Part shown: positions 1 to 6,331 of the stretch, piece after piece | Numbering within the stretch: position 1 is the stretch's first letter | How the letters are laid out: the number at the start of each line of letters is the position of its first letter | Source of the DNA: CAYMEV01 sp964431655 [NCBI: uncultured bacterium] | Lineage (GTDB): Bacteria; CAYMEV01 | NCBI GenBank assembly: GCA_964431655.1 | Contig: CAYSKJ010000149.1 | Location: 1 to 7,564 of the forward strand | DNA length: 7,564 nt | Reading direction: 5' to 3' | Position numbers and translations under genes: made by a program | Notes under the pieces: model-generated | What the model saw: the letters and a program-made list of their open reading frames with translations, nothing else | Databases searched by the model: none | Told to the model about the DNA's origin: nothing

Positions 1-2063
1 CATCCGGCCAGCTTACACCGGAGACTTTGAAACAGCAGGTGCTGGATAACAGGCTAAACAGTTCATGCCAGGGCAATTTGTATTTCAGCTCTAACAGCAT
101 TACAGAATATACAACGGTGAAAAATATGCTGAGAGACGAGCTTTACCCGTTCCCGGCTCTGGTCCCTCCCATGCCCTGGCTTGACAATGTGCCCCCGCTT
201 GAGCCTGCATCTCTGGATGCAATACCCTCCAGAACCGGTACACTGCTTGTATGGAGCAGACCGGAAGCTGCCGCCGATGGCGAGTATCCCAGCAGGTATA
301 TACTTTATTATTCTGTTTCCGGAGAAATTGATACTGATAATCCAGGCAATATACTTTATATGACCGCGATAAGCGATGAACCTGAGCTATCTTTCAATCA
401 TCAGGCAGGGGGAGCCTATTATTATGCCGTGACATCCCTTGACCGCATGGGCAATGAAAGCCAGCCGACACTTTCAAGCCCTGTTGAGGATCCTTCAGGG
501 TTCATTGCTTCAGCAGTAAGCCCATACAGCATATATCTCAGCTGGATCAAAAACCCCGAGCAGGATGATGTCATGATAGCCTTCAACACATCGGATAATT
601 TCGGAATTCCCCAGGGGGTATATACACCCGGGCAGACCATTGCCCAAGGAGGCACGGTTATTTGCACGGGTTCCGGCACAAGCTTCACCCATGACAGCCT
701 TATTCCCGGTACCCCATATTATTATAGAATATGGTCGTTAAACGCCATTGGCCAATATTCAGAAGGCATTGCCTCCAGTGCATCCACTTATCCCGCGGAG
801 CTTTACACCCTGTCCCTTTATGCTTATCCGGAGGATGGCAATTCTCTCAGCGGTGCAGGTGTCTATTCCCAGGGGGAAACTGTTTTCATCGAGGCTTTCA
901 GTGATGATTTCAGCTTTTTTAAATGGACAGGGGCACAGGAGGATATTATCCTCCTGCAGGACCCTTGCCAGCCGTCAGCCTCTTTTACCATGCCTGCCAG
1001 AGACATTAATTTCAAGGCTCAATTCATAGAGGATACTCTCCAGGGAAAATCAGCTATGAGTTTTTTAAGCCCTTCCTGTAAAGGAACATATCTATGGTCT
1101 TATGAGGAGGGAAGTTCCCTGAATTATGATTCCAGGCTTTCAGTCTGGACAAATATATCTGGCCTGTCATCTTCAAAGATGCTTGCCGGGGATATACTGG
1201 GCAGTTCCAGCCTGCAGATCATCAGCATTTTTCCCGGATACGGGCTGTGGTATTACAATATCACCCAAAATGTATGGACTAATATCATGGGAAGCTCGGT
1301 TTCATGCCTTGATATTGCTCTATCATGGACCGGCGATTACCACCGTCTTATTGCATCCTTTGAAGGATACGGTCTTTATTTCAGGGAGACCGGGGGCCAA
1401 TGGCACCGCCTGACCCCTGCACATGCCGATGCTCTTGTTACCCTGAATTTCGACAGGGATGATCAGGGTACGGATGAACTTATTTTTACAGTCCCATGCT
1501 GCAGTGGTCTGTTTCTCTATGATTTTGACCTTCAGAATTTTGTAAAACTGGAGATGCTGTCACCTTCCAGTATGATTTCTGCAGATACCGATGGAACCGG
1601 GTTTAAGGAACTGGTATGCGTTTTTGATTCAGCAGGAATATATATCGGCAGATACAGCTTTCTTCCGGGTCTGGCTATGGACCGGGAAAATCCGTTTTTT
1701 TCCAAAGGCCATTATGATACACTGAAATCCTACGGCTCTATTGAATGGACCAGGATTACCTCAGCGGTTCCCATGGAGGGCCACCAGCCGGGTTATGCTG
1801 ATATTGAGGGGTCTCCAGGCAAGGAAATATTTATGGCCTTTAATGGCAGGACCTACTATTATTCCTGCGATACATCCGCATGGGTGACCTTTCTCTATGC
1901 TCCCCTGGACAGGATAATTTCAGGGAGGTTCAGCCAGGGTTATTTTGACGATCTGATTGTGCAGGCAAGCCAGAATAAAAATATCTATCTCTACCTCAGC
2001 CGGACAAATTCCTGGGAGATTATTGCGGTTTCAGCTGATGCCGGTGCATTGGCACCCTATTGA
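1..2063 (+). CDS. GHL10-family glycosidase C-terminal part with FnIII, InlB-repeat and beta-propeller modules (5'-partial)
   Basis: The reading frame is open to the left edge of the window (first whole codon at base 3), so the start and most of the catalytic domain lie outside. Residue numbers here count from the TTG at 27. Residues 1-55 resemble the tail of the GHL10 (DUF187/YddW-like) glycosidase domain: a GNLYFSS strand, then LYPFPALVPPMPWLD before a Pro-rich linker. Next come two FnIII-like modules (about 56-152 and 153-257; the second has an AFNTSDNFG-type strand and ends in YYYRIWSLNAIGQYS), an InlB B-repeat-like module (about 258-333, with FKWTG and the TMPARDINFKAQF ending), and a propeller of seven repeated motifs (about 345-672). 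GHL10 enzymes act on glycans outside the cytoplasm; E. coli DigH (YddW) acts on peptidoglycan. The substrate here is unknown. The added modules probably bind or position substrate or hold the protein at the surface. No C-terminal sorting signal is evident. Domain identities are by motif recognition only. Confidence 0.75.
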   Translation, partial: SGQLTPETLKQQVLDNRLNSSCQGNLYFSSNSITEYTTVKNMLRDELYPFPALVPPMPWLDNVPPLEPASLDAIPSRTGTLLVWSRPEAAADGEYPSRYILYYSVSGEIDTDNPGNILYMTAISDEPELSFNHQAGGAYYYAVTSLDRMGNESQPTLSSPVEDPSGFIASAVSPYSIYLSWIKNPEQDDVMIAFNTSDNFGIPQGVYTPGQTIAQGGTVICTGSGTSFTHDSLIPGTPYYYRIWSLNAIGQYSEGIASSASTYPAELYTLSLYAYPEDGNSLSGAGVYSQGETVFIEAFSDDFSFFKWTGAQEDIILLQDPCQPSASFTMPARDINFKAQFIEDTLQGKSAMSFLSPSCKGTYLWSYEEGSSLNYDSRLSVWTNISGLSSSKMLAGDILGSSSLQIISIFPGYGLWYYNITQNVWTNIMGSSVSCLDIALSWTGDYHRLIASFEGYGLYFRETGGQWHRLTPAHADALVTLNFDRDDQGTDELIFTVPCCSGLFLYDFDLQNFVKLEMLSPSSMISADTDGTGFKELVCVFDSAGIYIGRYSFLPGLAMDRENPFFSKGHYDTLKSYGSIEWTRITSAVPMEGHQPGYADIEGSPGKEIFMAFNGRTYYYSCDTSAWVTFLYAPLDRIISGRFSQGYFDDLIVQASQNKNIYLYLSRTNSWEIIAVSADAGALAPY
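192..797 (+). other. Two FnIII-like modules
   Basis: These are two beta-rich modules of about 100 residues each within the first gene. The first begins after the VPPLEP linker, has a TLLVWSRP strand and ends with YYYAVTSLDRMGNES, the usual FnIII F-G region. The second has SIYLSWIKNPEQDD, then an AFNTSDNFGIPQGVY segment and GTPYYYRIWSLNAIGQYS. This second pattern is common in secreted multi-domain proteins of bacteria. The boundaries are approximate. Confidence 0.65.
798..1025 (+). other. InlB B-repeat-like (bacterial repeat) module
   Basis: This module starts with a YTLSLYAYPEDG strand, continues with Y-x-x-G-E-x-V-x-I-E-A and F-x-F-F-K-W-T-G, and closes with S-F-T-M-P-A-R-D-I-N-F-K-A-Q-F. 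That order (G-x-x-V-x-(I/L)-x-A, F-x-x-W-x-G, (F/T)-M-P-x-x-(D/N)-x-x-(V/F)-x-A-x-F) is typical of the divergent InlB B-repeat family found in secreted and surface proteins. It probably acts as a spacer or binding module between the FnIII modules and the propeller. Only one copy is present. Confidence 0.7.
1059..2042 (+). repeat. Seven-motif beta-propeller in the first gene
   Basis: A degenerate unit of about 44 residues recurs seven times: a D-rich or G-rich loop, a hydrophobic strand, a G-(L/I)-(W/Y/F)-x-(Y) strand and a W-x-x-(I/L) strand. Numbered from the TTG at 27, the glycine-type positions are 353, 406, 449, 494, 537, 607 and 652 (the last is Asn). The aromatic positions are W374, W417, W459, F505, W574, W619 and W663. 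Spacing is 42-46 except for one interval of about 70 caused by an insert after the fifth glycine motif, and the first glycine interval of 53. Loops such as DRDDQGTDEL and DTDGTGFKEL recall FG-GAP/VCBS calcium-binding loops. Seven copies fit one closed seven-bladed propeller. The fold is inferred. Confidence 0.6.
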
Positions 2064-2068
2064 CCCTA

Positions 2069-2099
2069 AATAATCCTGCGATTATTATCATATCTTTTT
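2069..2099 (+). terminator. Weak hairpin with T-run after the first gene
   Basis: AATAATC (2069-2075) and GATTATT (2080-2086) form a perfect 7-bp stem around a 4-base loop, starting five bases after the stop codon, and TTTTT follows at 2095-2099. The stem has only one G-C pair and the T-run begins eight bases downstream, so this is a poor intrinsic terminator. The position is right, but the confidence is low. Confidence 0.25.
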
Positions 2100-2113
2100 G
2101 GCAAAATTATAAT
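2085..2113 (+). promoter_or_regulatory. Candidate sigma70-type promoter for the C69 dipeptidase gene
   Basis: An exact TATAAT lies at 2108-2113. With a 17-base spacer the -35 position reads TTATCA (2085-2090), four of six matches to TTGACA. Transcription would start near 2120, giving a leader of about 35 bases before the start codon at 2155. The gap is AT-rich, so a chance match is possible. Confidence 0.45.
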
Positions 2114-2154
2114 TTCAGGGTAAAATTATTTATCAAAGCAAAAAGGAGATATAG

Positions 2155-3891
2155 ATGAAGAGGCTCTTTATCACAGTCATATTATTCTGTCTGGTTTTTT
2201 CTGCCCGGATGCCTGCCTGTACAACTCTGATTGTCACAAAAGGGGCATCCTCCGACGGTTCTGTCTTTGTTGCCCACAGCGATGACAGCGAGCTTTTTGA
2301 CCAGAGGCTGGTCTATGTACCGCCTGCAGACCATGAGCCTGGATCCATGCGTGCGGTTTATTATGATGCGGCATCCCTGGGCGACAGGCCGGAGTATCAT
2401 GGATATGCCTTAAAACGCTATACAGGGCATGACCGGGGACCTTCTTATATTGATGATAACAGCCCCCAGAGCATTCCCCTGGGCTATATTCCTCAGGTAG
2501 AGCATACTTACGGGTATTTTGACGGATCTTATGCCATGATGAACGAGCACCAGCTGATGTTCGGCGAGTGCACCAACGGAGCAAAAATACAGCAGGAACC
2601 GGTTCCGGGAAAACTTATCTTTTACAGCGCGGAACTGAGCAGGGTAGCAGCCGAGAGATGCACAAAAGCAAGGGAAGCTGTGGAACTTATAGGGCATCTA
2701 ATAGAAACCTACGGCTACTATGGAACCGGAGAAACCCTTCCCATTGCAGACACACGGGAGGGATGGGTGATGGAGATGGCACCGAGCCCCGAAGGCAAGG
2801 GTGGATTATGGGTCGCGAAAAGAATTCCGGATGGAGATGTGTTTGTTGCTGCAAATGAATTCAGGATAAGAGAAGTGGATACCAAAGATCCGGATATGCT
2901 CTACTGCAAGGATCTTCATTCTATTGCGGAAAAACACGGATGGTGGAGTCCCCGTGAGGGAAAACTTGACTGGCTGAAAACCGTAAGCGAGGGGGAGTAC
3001 AGCCATCCCTACTATTCCCTCCGGAGGGTATGGCGACTGCAGTCCAGGCTTGCGCCCTCAAAGAAGCTTTCACCCTGGGTGGAAAACGGCTTTACCAGAG
3101 AGTACCCTTTTTCCATAAAACCTGACAAAAAACTTGAGATCAGAGATGTAATGTCGCTTTACAGGGATTACTATCAGGATTCGGAATTTGACCTTTCAAA
3201 GGGCCTTACCGCAGGCCCCTTCGGTTGCCCCTACCGGTATCCAGGTCCCATGGATGCAGGCGGTGATACCGGCGATCCCGATGCAGAGCTTAAGGGTGCC
3301 TGGGAACGCCCCCTGTCTATCTACCGGTGCGGATACAGCTATATATGCCAGGGGAGGGAATGGCTGCCCGACCCGATAGGCGGAGTGCTGTGGTTCGGAC
3401 CCGATGAGCCTATGAGTACCTGCTATGTTCCTTTTTACGCTGGTGTAAACATGATTGCCAGGCCCTACTATACATGTGATACGACCGTGTTCAGCCAGGA
3501 AAGCGCCTGGTGGGCCTTTAATTTTGTTGCTAACTGGGCGGGCCTTAAATACAGCTATATGATAAAAGATATCCGGGAGAAACAAAATGAAATTGAGACT
3601 GCCATTATAGACAGCCTTGCAAAGATTGACAGTGAAGCCCTGGAAGCATATCAGAAAGATCCTGATAAAGCAGTAGAGCTGATAAGCCATTATTGTGAAA
3701 AGCAGGCACAGAGCGTTGTAGATAAATGGTGGGAGCTCGCCTGGCTTCTGGTGGCCCGTTATGATGACGGATATGTTAATTATCCCGGGGAAATGGCCCA
3801 GGAGGTCGGGTATCCTGATGAATGGTATGACGGATCTGAATGGAAGGATGGCCCGGTGAGCTATAAAAGGCCGCAGGAAAGGAAGCCCTGA
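2155..3891 (+). CDS. Exported C69-family dipeptidase (PF03577)
   Basis: This is a cysteine peptidase of the C69 (PepD-like, Ntn-hydrolase) family, which removes dipeptides or short peptides. Residues 1-21 are a signal peptide (KR, then a hydrophobic stretch to F15, ending M-P-A). C22 begins the family's catalytic start, ACTTLIVTKGASSDGSVF, followed by AHSDDSE (40-46) where relatives usually have a RNxDS-like sequence. Other family blocks are MMNEHQLMFGECTNG (128-142), LPIADTREGWVMEMAP (195-210) and RIPDGDVFVAANEFRIRE (223-240). The length of 578 residues exceeds the roughly 470 of cytoplasmic PepD enzymes; the additional length lies mostly towards the C-terminus, which ends in an acidic, Trp/Tyr-rich tail. 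AAGGAG (2143-2148) sits six bases before the ATG and supports this start. In Ntn enzymes the nucleophile must be the N-terminal residue, so signal cleavage after A21 could activate the enzyme directly. The substrate is unknown; with a glycosidase upstream, peptide or cell-wall turnover outside the cytoplasm is a reasonable inference. Confidence 0.9.
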   Translation: MKRLFITVILFCLVFSARMPACTTLIVTKGASSDGSVFVAHSDDSELFDQRLVYVPPADHEPGSMRAVYYDAASLGDRPEYHGYALKRYTGHDRGPSYIDDNSPQSIPLGYIPQVEHTYGYFDGSYAMMNEHQLMFGECTNGAKIQQEPVPGKLIFYSAELSRVAAERCTKAREAVELIGHLIETYGYYGTGETLPIADTREGWVMEMAPSPEGKGGLWVAKRIPDGDVFVAANEFRIREVDTKDPDMLYCKDLHSIAEKHGWWSPREGKLDWLKTVSEGEYSHPYYSLRRVWRLQSRLAPSKKLSPWVENGFTREYPFSIKPDKKLEIRDVMSLYRDYYQDSEFDLSKGLTAGPFGCPYRYPGPMDAGGDTGDPDAELKGAWERPLSIYRCGYSYICQGREWLPDPIGGVLWFGPDEPMSTCYVPFYAGVNMIARPYYTCDTTVFSQESAWWAFNFVANWAGLKYSYMIKDIREKQNEIETAIIDSLAKIDSEALEAYQKDPDKAVELISHYCEKQAQSVVDKWWELAWLLVARYDDGYVNYPGEMAQEVGYPDEWYDGSEWKDGPVSYKRPQERKP

Positions 3892-3923
3892 GCCTTTAAT
3901 ATTATAAAATCCAGATACTTTTA

Positions 3924-3947
3924 TATAATAAATAGCTTTTAGGGAGG
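3924..3947 (+). promoter_or_regulatory. Candidate -10 element and strong RBS for the DUF3160 gene
   Basis: An exact TATAAT lies at 3924-3929, but the -35 region (around 3901-3907) matches only about half of the consensus. AGGGAGG (3941-3947) is a strong ribosome binding site six bases before the ATG at 3954 and fixes that start. If the -10 is real the leader is only about 18 bases. Read-through from the dipeptidase gene is equally possible, since no good terminator separates them. Confidence 0.35.
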
Positions 3948-3953
3948 TTCATT

Positions 3954-6239
3954 ATGAAAATTGCCATGATTGCGGGTATTGGCATTATTTCCTTTTCCGT
4001 TCTGTTATTTTTCACGCAGAGCATTTGCTCTGAATCTGCCCACAGTGAGATAATCAGGATTGGTTCAGCAGGTGAAGACGATGTTCTGCCCGATTTTCTC
4101 AGCAGATTATATTCTGCTGTCAAAGTTGATGTTAAGCCGGACATATTGCAGTATGAACTTCCCTTAAGCACAGATAATATCCCCGATTTCTCCAGCACAG
4201 CCAGTAAGCTTAACCTGTCACAAGACGCTGTGGAAAAGCTCCTTGCCAATGGCTTTACTGTGTTTTCCTACGGTAAAACCGACGATATAATAAAGCCCTA
4301 CAAGGACCTTAAAGATAAGGAAGTGCCTGTCATTGTCACAAGCGATACATTGCTTTACCTCTTTCATATACAATTTGGCGAGACCCTCAGGGAGATTGAG
4401 CAGAGGGAATTCTACAGCGATCTTGTTTTAATTACCGAAAAAATGCTTGGCAGGAGCATTGAGCAGTACCGTGTTTTCAGCGGGGATTTGAAAAGAGCTG
4501 CAGAAAGGAATATGGCATTCTTTTCAGTAGCCATGATGCTTTTGAATCCCCAGATAAAAGCAGTAAAGGAAGTAGAACAGATTGCGAACATGGAGCTGGA
4601 GCTTATAAAAGCCCATCAGGGGTTCAGCAAGTCTCCCCTGTTCAGCTACCGCGAGGACTATTCCCAGTATGTTCCCCGGGGGCATTATACGCGCAGTGAG
4701 GAGTTGAAAAGGTATTTCAGCGCAATGATGTATTACGGTAGAATGGCATTCCTTTTAAAAGGGCATGAGAAATACGGTCCTGAATCCCCTCCGGCAGAAG
4801 CACTGGTTTCTCCAGAAGAAGCGCGTATCCAGACGCTCCAGGCCCTTTTGATTTCAGCAGAAGCGGGATGTATTCTTGAGAATGGAAAAACTGTTATGGA
4901 GCTCTGGCGGCGCATTTACACCGTTACTTCCTATTATTCAGGCTTTTCTGACGACCTTTCCCTGTATGAATACCGTGATGCGATGAGGAAGGTATTTGGA
5001 CAGGAGTTTGATGCAGAGGAGCTTTCTGATAATGATAAGGTTTTAAGCATAAAGAGGGAACTGGCATTATTGCCCAGTCCGCGTATATACGGGGGCACAG
5101 GCGAATCAGCCATAGTTCTGCAGCCCGGCCAGTCCCTGGAAGAAGAACAGCTGGACAAAATGCTGGACAGGACAAAAGGATTCAGGTTCATGGGGCAAAG
5201 GTATATTCCGGATTCCTATATGCTCGGCCGGATGGTTTCACCTTCTGCAGGCCGGTTTTCAGGAGAGGGAAGCCCTTTTACCATGATAGAAACCCCTGCC
5301 GGCACGCTAAGGGGTTTTCCCCGGGGCCTGGATATTATGGGTATTCTTGGATCCCTGCGGGCTTTTGAAATCCTGAAAGAGGAGGGAGACCTGGATTATA
5401 CGGATTATGAAAAGGCTCTTGGAGAAATTCGCAGTACTTTTTCCGATATTTCCGAAACAGAATGGAACAGGAATCTGTACTGGAGCTGGCTCTATGCCTT
5501 GAAAATACTGGTAAGTTACGACTATTCAGGAAATTACCCGGCATTTATGAAAACCGCAGCATGGACTGACAGACAGCTGAACCTTGCCCTGGCCTCATGG
5601 GCAAGCCTCAGGCACGATACTATACTTTATGCCAAGCAGAGCTACACACCAGCCTTCGGAGTAACATCCCACAGGCCTCAGCCTCCCGCACCAATGCCTG
5701 TAAGAGGTTACGTGGAACCCGTTCCTGAGCTGTATGCGCACCTGCTTTCCATGACAAGGATGACCGGTACTGGACTGAAAAAGCTGGATGTTCTGGACTC
5801 TGAAGCAGAAGAAAGGCTGTGCGCCCTGGAGGGCATACTTGAAAAGCTCCTGGACATTTCAGTCAGGGAGCTTAAAAATATAGAACTGACAGAGGATGAT
5901 TACAGCTATATCAGGAATTTTGCCCAGAATCTGAAGGGTACGACAGCCGGTGTGGACAGTGAGGGAATGAAGACGACAATGATCGCGGATGTTCACACCG
6001 ACCAGAATACCCGCCAGGTGCTGGAAGAAGGTACAGGCTATGTAAACCTCATGGTTGCTGCCTGCATGCTTCCCGATGGCCATATTATGCTGGGAGCCGG
6101 TCCTGTATTGTCTTATTATGAGTTTAAGCACCCCATGGATGATCGGCTGACCGATGAAAAATGGAGGGTTATGCTTCTTGAGGGTAAAGGGCCATCCGTT
6201 CCTGAATGGACTGGCAGTTTTCTCAGCATAACCAGATAA
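3954..6239 (+). CDS. Exported DUF3160-domain protein
   Basis: This 761-residue protein belongs to the DUF3160 family (PF11369), whose function is not known to me. Residues 1-25 are a signal peptide or membrane anchor (MKIAMIAGIGII followed by a long hydrophobic run); there is no proper lipobox before C25. The family signature near the N-terminus is visible: a helix LSQDAVEKLLANGFTVF (88-104), then DKEVPVIVTSDTLLYLFHIQ (121-140) and ETLREIE (143-149). The C-terminus carries the other conserved blocks: ADVHTD (678-683), LEEGTGY, GPVLSYYEF (716-724), RLTDEKW (731-737) and PEWTGSF (750-756). Both ends of the domain are present, so the gene looks complete. The conserved D, H and E residues could mean an enzyme, but I know of no demonstrated activity. 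It is 62 bases downstream of the C69 dipeptidase gene and is likewise exported, which suggests a shared extracytoplasmic setting. Confidence 0.85.
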   Translation: MKIAMIAGIGIISFSVLLFFTQSICSESAHSEIIRIGSAGEDDVLPDFLSRLYSAVKVDVKPDILQYELPLSTDNIPDFSSTASKLNLSQDAVEKLLANGFTVFSYGKTDDIIKPYKDLKDKEVPVIVTSDTLLYLFHIQFGETLREIEQREFYSDLVLITEKMLGRSIEQYRVFSGDLKRAAERNMAFFSVAMMLLNPQIKAVKEVEQIANMELELIKAHQGFSKSPLFSYREDYSQYVPRGHYTRSEELKRYFSAMMYYGRMAFLLKGHEKYGPESPPAEALVSPEEARIQTLQALLISAEAGCILENGKTVMELWRRIYTVTSYYSGFSDDLSLYEYRDAMRKVFGQEFDAEELSDNDKVLSIKRELALLPSPRIYGGTGESAIVLQPGQSLEEEQLDKMLDRTKGFRFMGQRYIPDSYMLGRMVSPSAGRFSGEGSPFTMIETPAGTLRGFPRGLDIMGILGSLRAFEILKEEGDLDYTDYEKALGEIRSTFSDISETEWNRNLYWSWLYALKILVSYDYSGNYPAFMKTAAWTDRQLNLALASWASLRHDTILYAKQSYTPAFGVTSHRPQPPAPMPVRGYVEPVPELYAHLLSMTRMTGTGLKKLDVLDSEAEERLCALEGILEKLLDISVRELKNIELTEDDYSYIRNFAQNLKGTTAGVDSEGMKTTMIADVHTDQNTRQVLEEGTGYVNLMVAACMLPDGHIMLGAGPVLSYYEFKHPMDDRLTDEKWRVMLLEGKGPSVPEWTGSFLSITR

Positions 6240-6255
6240 TGGGTTTCGCAAATTA

Positions 6256-6323
6256 TTGTTTATTGCTGATTAGATATTATAATGTTATAAAAATATGAGA
6301 CTTATAAAATAAATGATTAAGGA
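6256..6323 (+). promoter_or_regulatory. Candidate promoter and RBS for the helical-repeat gene
   Basis: TTGTTT (6256-6261) and an exact TATAAT (6278-6283) are separated by 16 bases. The RBS AAGGA (6319-6323) is eight bases before the ATG at 6332. The leader between them holds a direct repeat TTATAAAA (6285-6292 and 6302-6309). This gap of about 90 bases probably marks the start of a new transcription unit made of the last two genes. Confidence 0.45.
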
Positions 6324-6331
6324 ATTTATTT

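Noticed and set aside
27-29. TTG as the start codon of the first gene, with GGAG at 20-23
   Set aside because: The frame is open to the window edge, the GGAG is only three bases from the TTG, and the protein would begin inside the GHL10 tail. It is a truncated gene, not a start.
2209-2220. Lipoprotein signal at C22 of the C69 peptidase
   Set aside because: The residues before the Cys are M-P-A; proline at -2 and methionine at -3 do not fit a lipobox, and the Cys is the family's catalytic residue.
3196-3690. 164-residue minus-strand reading frame
   Set aside because: It lies wholly inside the C69 dipeptidase gene, whose frame has conserved family motifs. The antisense product shows no recognisable domain.
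4020-4028. Lipoprotein signal at C25 of the DUF3160 protein
   Set aside because: The residue before the Cys is isoleucine, not G, A or S, so signal peptidase II cleavage is unlikely.
5859-6251. 130-residue minus-strand reading frame at the end of the DUF3160 gene
   Set aside because: It is antisense to the conserved DUF3160 C-terminal blocks and resembles no family.
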